Positions 7,915 to 17,618 of a stretch of DNA of 17,618 nucleotides are shown here, piece by piece. Numbering within the stretch: position 1 is the first letter of the stretch; every line of letters begins with the position of its first letter. This DNA is from CAYLSO01 sp964386525. GTDB taxonomy: Bacteria; Eisenbacteria; RBG-16-71-46; DASYSL01. The stretch is from contig CAYLSO010000141.1 in assembly GCA_964386525.1 (NCBI GenBank), positions 1 to 17,618 of the forward strand. The letters are read 5' to 3'. The position numbers and the translations under genes are program-made. The notes beneath the pieces were generated by a model. The model did not search any database. It worked only from the letters and a program-made list of their open reading frames with translations, and was not told the DNA's origin.

Positions 7915-7959
7915 GCGGGCCGTGCCTCACACCCGTGCCTGCGGGGGCCGAGGCGCGTC

Positions 7960-9897
7960 GTGCTGAGGGACGCGCTTGCCCGGCTCGCGTGGACGGTGAC
8001 GGTGGGCGCCGCCTTCGTCTGGCCGCTCGACCGGCCGGCGGCTCCCACCTCCACCTTCGGCGAGTACCGACGCGGCCACTTCCACGGCGGCCTCGACCTC
8101 TCGACCCAGCAGATCGTCGGACTTCCCGTGCGCGCCCTTGACGCCGGGGAGGTGGTGCGCGTGCGCGCCTCGGGCGTGGGCTATGGCCGTGGCCTGTACC
8201 TGCGGCTGGCCGACGGCCGGACGGCGGTGTACGGGCATCTCGACGGCTTCGCCCCCGATCTGGCGCGCTGGATCGCGGACCTGCAGGATTCCACGGGACA
8301 GTACGAGCAGGACCTGGCGCCGCCGCCCGGCCGCTTTCGCTACCGGCAGGGCGAGTTGGTGGGCTATGCGGGCGACAGCGGCGCCGGGCCGCCGCACCTG
8401 CACCTCGAGGTGCGCTCGGGCGACACCGCGATCGACCCGCTGAGCCTGGGTTTGTCCGTACCCGACCGGGTGGCGCCGGTACTCGCGGCGCTCTGGGTGT
8501 ATCCGGCGTCGGCCGCCGCCTGCGTGGAAGGCACGACCGTGCCATTGCGCGTGCCGCTGGCGCGCCGTCGGGACGGGGTCGTGCGCGCCGAGCACCGGGT
8601 GCGGGTTTCGGGCCCGGTGCGCGTGGCGGTGGAGGGCTTCGACCGCACGGAGGCCAAGCCCAACCGCCTCGGGCTTCACTCCATCGAGGCGGCCCTGGAC
8701 GGCGCCCCGGCCTACGCCGCCCGCTTCGACTCGGTCTCCTGGCTCGACCCCGCGGAGGCGGACGTGGTCTTCGATGCGCGTGTCCGGGCGGCCCGCGGCC
8801 AGAGCGCCTACGCGCTGACCCCGCCCGCCGGGCTGCGCTGCCTGGCGCTACGGCGGGCCGAGCCCGCTTGGCAGATGCCGATCGGTGCGCACGCTCTGCG
8901 GGTGACGGCGGCCGATCTGGCGGGCAACACGGTACAGGCCGATGCGGTGCTCGAGTGGGTAGAGGCCGGCCCCGAGGTCGCCGACCCCTGGGCGCCGGGC
9001 CAGCGGCCGGGGGGCGGGCTCGATCTCGAGTTCTTCCCGGACGGGGTGGTGGCCCGCGGTGAGCACCCCGGTGGCGACATCACGGCGAATCTCCCGGCGC
9101 TGGGCGGGGGGGGGCTCGGCGCGCGGGGCGAGGCAGCGTTCGAGCTGGCCGATGGGTTCTTCGGCCCGGTGGAAGTCTCGGCGGGCAGCGGCGCGGGCGC
9201 GGTGACGCGGCGCTTCCTGGTGGCGGAAGGCCGGCCGGGATGGAAGCGCGAGCTGCGCTCCAGTGACGGCGTCTTCGTGCTGGAGCTGGAGAGCGGCTCG
9301 CTGTTCGAGCGCTACCCGCTGGCTGTGGAGGTGCCCGTCTCCGGGTGGCGCGCGGGCGGCCGTGCCGGCGGGGATGCAGCCGTGGCCCGCTACCGCGTGG
9401 AGCCGGCCTGGCTGCCGCTGCGTGAGCCGGCCACGGTGCGGCTGCGGTTGCCGGAAGGGATGAGCGCGGAGCGGGTCGGCCTGTTTCATTCCGGCCCGGA
9501 AGGCCGGCGATTCCTCGGGGGGCCGGACCTGGCGGCGGGGGTGGTCACCGGTCGCACGAGGGCCCTGGGAGAATTCATCGCCGTGCGCGATACTGTGGCG
9601 CCGCAAGTGGGCGAGGCGCGGGTCCGGCCGGGCGGCGGCCCGCCCGGCGCGGGCGCGCGCCCGATCGCGCTCGAGGTGCGCTGGCGGGTCGGCGACCGCG
9701 GCGCGGGTATCGACGCTGCGGCCTGCACCCTGGCGGTGGACGGGCGGCGCGTGGCGGTGGAGTTCGACCCGGAGGCGGGGGCCTGCCGCTGGCGGCCCGC
9801 CGGGTGGCTGCCGGCGGGGCGGCACGCCTACGTCCTCCAGGTGGCGGACCGGCTGGGCAATCGCGGCGCGCGGGCCGGGATGTTCCGCGTGCGGTAG
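7960..9897 (+). CDS. M23 family metallopeptidase with Ig-like C-terminal region
   Basis: This 645-residue protein starts at GTG with GAGG six nt upstream. A short basic and hydrophobic N-terminus (1-22) acts as a probable signal. The LytM/M23 zinc endopeptidase domain follows at once (about 28-160). The ligands are His42 and Asp46 in HGGLD and His148 in PHLHLEV, with catalytic His93 (YGHLD) and His146. Between YGHLD and HLH lies an extra stretch of about 30 residues ending in PPPGRFRYRQGE, which I recall from M23 proteins of FCB-group bacteria. The remaining 480 residues look like several Ig-like beta domains (for example D.TAPQVGEARV near 545 and a final ADRLGNRG). The family cuts peptide cross-links in peptidoglycan, and with the full metal site this copy is probably active in the envelope. 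A run of nine G (9106-9114) lies in the C-terminal region. dnaE follows after 32 nt, so co-transcription is likely. Confidence 0.9.
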   Translation: MLRDALARLAWTVTVGAAFVWPLDRPAAPTSTFGEYRRGHFHGGLDLSTQQIVGLPVRALDAGEVVRVRASGVGYGRGLYLRLADGRTAVYGHLDGFAPDLARWIADLQDSTGQYEQDLAPPPGRFRYRQGELVGYAGDSGAGPPHLHLEVRSGDTAIDPLSLGLSVPDRVAPVLAALWVYPASAAACVEGTTVPLRVPLARRRDGVVRAEHRVRVSGPVRVAVEGFDRTEAKPNRLGLHSIEAALDGAPAYAARFDSVSWLDPAEADVVFDARVRAARGQSAYALTPPAGLRCLALRRAEPAWQMPIGAHALRVTAADLAGNTVQADAVLEWVEAGPEVADPWAPGQRPGGGLDLEFFPDGVVARGEHPGGDITANLPALGGGGLGARGEAAFELADGFFGPVEVSAGSGAGAVTRRFLVAEGRPGWKRELRSSDGVFVLELESGSLFERYPLAVEVPVSGWRAGGRAGGDAAVARYRVEPAWLPLREPATVRLRLPEGMSAERVGLFHSGPEGRRFLGGPDLAAGVVTGRTRALGEFIAVRDTVAPQVGEARVRPGGGPPGAGARPIALEVRWRVGDRGAGIDAAACTLAVDGRRVAVEFDPEAGACRWRPAGWLPAGRHAYVLQVADRLGNRGARAGMFRVR

Positions 9898-9929
9898 CGG
9901 GCGGGCGCGAGGGAGCGGCGGGAGAGAGC

Positions 9930-13367
<3,438 letters not shown>

Positions 13368-13376
13368 GGGAGGGAC

Positions 13377-14411
<1,035 letters not shown>

Positions 14412-14655
14412 GGGAAGTCCGGGGGCCGCTTCAGCGACGGTCGGTAGGCGCGCCGGCAAAGGCGGTCCGGCGGGGCCCGGCTGCCTTGACGGCGCCCTGC
14501 GGCGGCCCCTATCCTCAGGCAGGAATCGGCGCGACGGAGCGCTCCTGAGGAGGCATCGACCGAGCTGGATTGCTACCCGCCTTGGAGTTGAGCCGCCCGC
14601 TTGCCCTCGCGGGTCCCATCCAACGACGTCCGGACTATCCGGGGAGCGCTATCGC
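14412..14655 (+). other. Intergenic region with promoter and long leader
   Basis: No gene is supported here. A promoter lies at 14486-14515, and the predicted leader is about 135 nt. The leader contains a perfect AGGAGG (14548-14553) that can pair with CTCCT just before it and has no good start codon at proper distance. I recognise no riboswitch class, and I see no convincing terminator for accA. Confidence 0.5.
14486..14515 (+). promoter_or_regulatory. Sigma-70-type promoter for the zinc-ribbon and C25 peptidase genes
   Basis: TTGACG (14486-14491) and TATCCT (14510-14515) are 18 nt apart. The predicted start near 14522 separates this transcript from the accA operon. Confidence 0.6.
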
Positions 14656-14823
14656 ATGGCACTGAGCGCGGACCTACTCGCCATCCTCGTCTGCCCCGCT
14701 TGCCGCGGGGACCTCGACTACGATCCCGCTGCGGAGACCCTGACCTGCCAGGCCTGCCGGCTGCGCTACCGGGTGGAGGACGACATCCCGGTGATGCTCG
14801 CCGACCAGGCCGAGCGCTTCTGA
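14656..14823 (+). CDS. Trm112/YcaR-like small zinc-ribbon protein
   Basis: The 55-residue protein MALSADLLAI... carries CPAC at 13-16 and CQAC at 31-34, followed by LRYRVEDDIPVML. This is the pattern of the Trm112-like UPF0434 family (E. coli YcaR). Members are small zinc ribbons; eukaryotic and archaeal Trm112 activates methyltransferases, while the bacterial role is poorly defined. The ATG has GGGGAG at a spacing of nine nt. The stop lies 14 nt before the next ATG, so the two genes are probably co-transcribed. Confidence 0.88.
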   Translation: MALSADLLAILVCPACRGDLDYDPAAETLTCQACRLRYRVEDDIPVMLADQAERF

Positions 14824-14837
14824 GCCCGCCCCGCCGC

Positions 14838-17618
14838 ATGCGCGCGCGCGCCACCGGGCCCGCGGTGCTGGCCGTGCTCGGAGCCGCCCTCGTCCTGGGC
14901 TCCACGGCCGCGCCTGCCGCCGGGTCCTCCGCCTCCGCAGGCTCGATCGACGGCGTGCGCGTCCTGCGCGCCGATGCCGGCGGCGTGTCGTTCGAAGTCG
15001 CCGTCCCGCAGCCCTACCTGGCGCCGGCCGGAGATCCCTCCGAGGGTCTCGCGGGGCTCGAGATCCTCGGGTTCGAGCCCACCGGTATCGCGGGCGCGCC
15101 CGCGATGCCGGAGCGCGTCGTCTGGATCGGAATCCCCGAGGGGGCGACCGTGGAGGTCGAGGGAGTCGGGCTCGATCCGGTCGAGCTGGGCCCGGTGCGT
15201 CTCGCCCCGCGGCTGCGGCGCGACGCGATCGACTCCGAGGAGCTGGCGCGCACCCAGGACGGCACGCTGCGCCGCCCCGGGCCCGGCCGGCTGGAGCCGT
15301 ACCTGCGGCAGCCCGAGTACGCGATGGGCGGCGGCGAGCACGCGGTCGCCGAACTGGCCGCCATCACCGGCATGCGCTCCCAGACGGTGGCGGCGATCCG
15401 CCTGCGCCCGGTGACCTATGAGCCTGCCACCGGCGGCTTACGCGTCTATCGCCGGATCGCGGTGGTGGCGCGCATCGTCGGCGGGGAGCGCGCCGTGGGG
15501 GCGCCGCCCGCGGACCCGGGGTTCGAGCCGCTCTACCGCTCCGTGCTGCTCAACGCCGAGAGCGCGCGCGCCTTGCGCCGCCCGATGGCCGAGCGCCTGG
15601 GGCGGCAGCGGGCCGCCGCGACGGCGGCCGGCGTGGGCTTCGACGTCGCGCCGCGCTGGGTCAAGGTGCAGGTGGACGGCAAGGGGATCCAGCGCATCAC
15701 CGGGGCCGACCTGCAGTCGCTCGGCTATCCGGCGGGGGGGATCCCGCCGGGACAGCTGCGCCTCTTCACGCGCTCCGGAATCCCGCTGCTGCCCGAGTTC
15801 TCCTACTGCGACACCTGCGGCCTCGACGAGGTGGCGGTGCGCGTCGTGGACGGCGGCGACGGGCGCTTCGACGCCGGCGACTACCTGCTCTTCTACGGCT
15901 TGCCGCCCTCTACCTGGCGCGACGACTTCACCGGGCCGCTCAGCGCCGACCAGGCCTGGCTCGACCACCCCTACGAGGCGAAGAACATCTACTGGCTGAC
16001 CTGGCAAGCCGACCTGCCGACGTCGCCTCGGCGCTGGGCGAGCCGCGACGTCGCGCCGACGCGCGGCGACGCAGTGCCGGCGCCGTACTACTCGGCGCGG
16101 CTGCACTTCGAGCAGAACGCCGAGTATCGGCCCAACATGTTCGAGCCCGGACTGTTCTGGGACCAGTGGGCGTGGTTGGAGTACACCGACAGGCTCGGCA
16201 CGCAGGTCTGGCTCGGCGACGCTCCCGGCGCCGTGACGGACGAGCCGGCGCGGCTGTTCGCGCGCTTCTGGGGGCAATCGCAGGAGAGCCGGCGCAGCGC
16301 CGGAATCCTGGACCACTACCTCGACGTGACCTTCAACGACGTGCCCCTGGCACAGCGGGCCTGGAACGGGAAAGTGCGGCGGGAGGTCGACAGCACGGCG
16401 GTCTGGATCCGCGAGTCCGGCAACCGGCTGACGGCGCGGGCCGTGCGCGTCACCGACCCGTTGAACAGCGGGCGCTACGACCGGCAGAGCATCCTCTACT
16501 GGGAGCTCTACTTCAAACGCCGGTTCCGGGCGGTGGGGGACGTGGCGCAGTTCGCGACCCCGGAGGGCGTGACCGGGAACGTCGGCTATGGGGTGGCGCC
16601 GTTCTCGGCCTCGGCCGTGCAGTTCCTGCTGCTGCTCGACGTCAGCGATCCCATCTCCCCGGTGGAGCTGACCGGCTGGTACGCGGCCGACACCAGCGGC
16701 GGCAAGGCGCTCTACTTGCACGACGCCGCCGAACCGGCGCGCTCCTACTTCGCCGGCCCGGCGGGGGCCCACCGGCGGCCGGTGCTGACCAACGCCGACG
16801 TGCGCGACCCGCGCGGATCCGGCCTGGGCGCCGACTATCTGGTCATCGCGTTCGACGAGTTCGAGCCCCAGTCCGCGGATCTGGCGGCGCTACGGCGCCG
16901 CGTGCTGCCCGGCATGCCCGGGGCGAGCGCGGCCGTGGTGCGCATGTCGGACATCTTGGCGTGGTACTCGGGCGGGCGCATGGACCCGACGGCGGTGCGC
17001 AACTTCCTCTACGACGTGAGCACCGGCGGCCGGTGGGCGCCGGTGCCGACCTACGTCTGCTTCTTCGGCGACGCCTCGTACGACTTCAAGAACATCCTGC
17101 GCTACGCGCCGGCCGGGCGGCCGGCGGCGCTGGTGCCCTCGTACGTACACGGGTACTTCGCGGGGCAGTTCATGACGGACGACTGGCTGGCCGACATGGA
17201 TCTGGGGCCCAAGGACCCGCCGCTCCCGGGGGTCGTGATCACGCCGGACGACATCCCCGATTTCGTCATCGGCCGCCTGCCCGCCGCGACGGCCGCGGAA
17301 GCGGCCGCGCTGGTGGGCGGCAAGATCGCGCCCTACGACGAGCGGCCGGAGTTCGGCGAGTGGCGCGACCGGGCGCTGCTGGTGGCCGACGATTTCTATC
17401 AGGGTTTCCAGGAGGACGGCACGCCGCGCCCCGATGGGCTGTGGGGCGTGCACATGTACCAGAGCGAGGCCGTCGACCGCGCGCTGCCGCCCGAGGTCGA
17501 CCGCGTGAAAGTGTATCTGGCGCGCTATCCGTTCGGCGTGGGGGCCGAGAAGCCGGGGGCGAACTCGGACACCAAGAAGTGGCTCAACCAGGGCTGCCTG
17601 ATGTGGAACTTCGTCGGG
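14838..17618 (+). CDS. Gingipain-like C25 peptidase, PorU-type (3' partial)
   Basis: The frame is open for 927 codons to the window edge. The ATG is followed by a signal peptide (MRARATGPAVLAVLG, hydrophobic to about 22, cleavage near AAPA or APAAG). The N-terminal region to about 240 resembles the C25 propeptide/PorU N-domain. The C25 domain begins near 665 with ADYLVIAFDEF, then DILAWYSGGRMDPTAVRNFL (about 701-720), the core strand CFFGDASYDFKN (741-752) and VIGRLPA (810-816). The last visible residues, LNQGCLMWNFVG (916-927), lead directly into the place where the family has its catalytic GHG; the catalytic His and Cys therefore lie outside the window. In Bacteroidetes PorU is the T9SS sortase that removes C-terminal domains from cargo; other C25 proteins are secreted proteases. 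Length and domain order favour a PorU-like protein. No Shine-Dalgarno is visible in the 14-nt gap, so translation may be coupled to the upstream gene. Confidence 0.85.
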   Translation, partial: MRARATGPAVLAVLGAALVLGSTAAPAAGSSASAGSIDGVRVLRADAGGVSFEVAVPQPYLAPAGDPSEGLAGLEILGFEPTGIAGAPAMPERVVWIGIPEGATVEVEGVGLDPVELGPVRLAPRLRRDAIDSEELARTQDGTLRRPGPGRLEPYLRQPEYAMGGGEHAVAELAAITGMRSQTVAAIRLRPVTYEPATGGLRVYRRIAVVARIVGGERAVGAPPADPGFEPLYRSVLLNAESARALRRPMAERLGRQRAAATAAGVGFDVAPRWVKVQVDGKGIQRITGADLQSLGYPAGGIPPGQLRLFTRSGIPLLPEFSYCDTCGLDEVAVRVVDGGDGRFDAGDYLLFYGLPPSTWRDDFTGPLSADQAWLDHPYEAKNIYWLTWQADLPTSPRRWASRDVAPTRGDAVPAPYYSARLHFEQNAEYRPNMFEPGLFWDQWAWLEYTDRLGTQVWLGDAPGAVTDEPARLFARFWGQSQESRRSAGILDHYLDVTFNDVPLAQRAWNGKVRREVDSTAVWIRESGNRLTARAVRVTDPLNSGRYDRQSILYWELYFKRRFRAVGDVAQFATPEGVTGNVGYGVAPFSASAVQFLLLLDVSDPISPVELTGWYAADTSGGKALYLHDAAEPARSYFAGPAGAHRRPVLTNADVRDPRGSGLGADYLVIAFDEFEPQSADLAALRRRVLPGMPGASAAVVRMSDILAWYSGGRMDPTAVRNFLYDVSTGGRWAPVPTYVCFFGDASYDFKNILRYAPAGRPAALVPSYVHGYFAGQFMTDDWLADMDLGPKDPPLPGVVITPDDIPDFVIGRLPAATAAEAAALVGGKIAPYDERPEFGEWRDRALLVADDFYQGFQEDGTPRPDGLWGVHMYQSEAVDRALPPEVDRVKVYLARYPFGVGAEKPGANSDTKKWLNQGCLMWNFVG

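Larger units (their letters stand above)
7626..7959. other. Divergent regulatory region between lipoprotein and M23 genes
   Basis: I see no gene in this 334-bp stretch. It holds the sigma-54-like promoter (7708-7722) facing left, an inverted repeat (7814-7828), further GCAA/TTGC half-sites up to about 7870, and the sigma-70-type promoter (7886-7914) facing right. Open frames crossing it on both strands lack start signals and recognisable domains. Confidence 0.6.

Noticed and set aside
9804..9929. Longer N-terminus for DnaE
   Set aside because: It would overlap the M23 C-terminus and adds sequence unlike the family, which begins just before the FVHLHVHS motif; the ATG at 9930 has a ribosome-binding site.
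14570..14665. 31-codon frame from a TTG in the leader, overlapping the zinc-ribbon start
   Set aside because: The start is 16 nt from AGGAGG, too far, and the peptide has no recognisable feature.

Overview
The window is very GC-rich, gene-dense bacterial DNA with GTG and TTG starts in use. Two proteins end in a PNP...AGRR...GLY C-terminal domain of the type IX secretion (T9SS) / FlgD-Ig-like kind, and a third gene encodes a gingipain-like (C25) peptidase resembling PorU. With a lipoprotein and an M23 peptidase of the Ig-tailed sort, this points to a GC-rich, uncultured FCB-group lineage outside classical Bacteroidetes (for example Eisenbacteria or Krumholzibacteria-like). That placement is inference from domain style, not from a marker-gene tree.

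Layout. (1) 2-1057 (+): the 3' end of a secreted tandem-repeat protein with a sorting domain. (2) 1173-3781 (-): tRNA-Glu(UUC) with its own promoter, an ExeA/DamX-like AAA+ ATPase with a transmembrane segment and a SPOR domain, and pyrE. pyrE has a TTGACA-type promoter so close to its ATG that the mRNA is probably leaderless. (3) 3962-7078 (+): a secreted subtilisin-like protease with a seven-or-so-bladed repeat region and a sorting domain. (4) 7197-7625 (-): a small fibronectin-type-III lipoprotein, convergent with the protease and sharing a strong hairpin terminator with it. Upstream of it lies a near-perfect sigma-54 promoter. (5) 7960-14411 (+): M23 peptidase, dnaE and accA, closely spaced behind one clear sigma-70-type promoter. 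The dnaE-accA order is the same as in E. coli and many other bacteria. (6) 14656 to the window end (+): a 55-residue Trm112/YcaR-like zinc-ribbon protein behind a long leader, then a large C25 peptidase whose frame runs off the end just before its expected catalytic motif.

The genes combine core housekeeping (pyrimidine synthesis, chromosome replication, fatty-acid synthesis, a tRNA) with an envelope and secretion theme (SPOR protein, M23 hydrolase, lipoprotein, sorting-domain cargo, PorU-like peptidase). No mobile element, CRISPR array, rRNA or phage gene was seen. The most notable points are the sorting-domain cargo lying close to a PorU-like peptidase, the sigma-54 promoter with an upstream dyad, the intact PHP metal site in DnaE, and the apparently leaderless pyrE.
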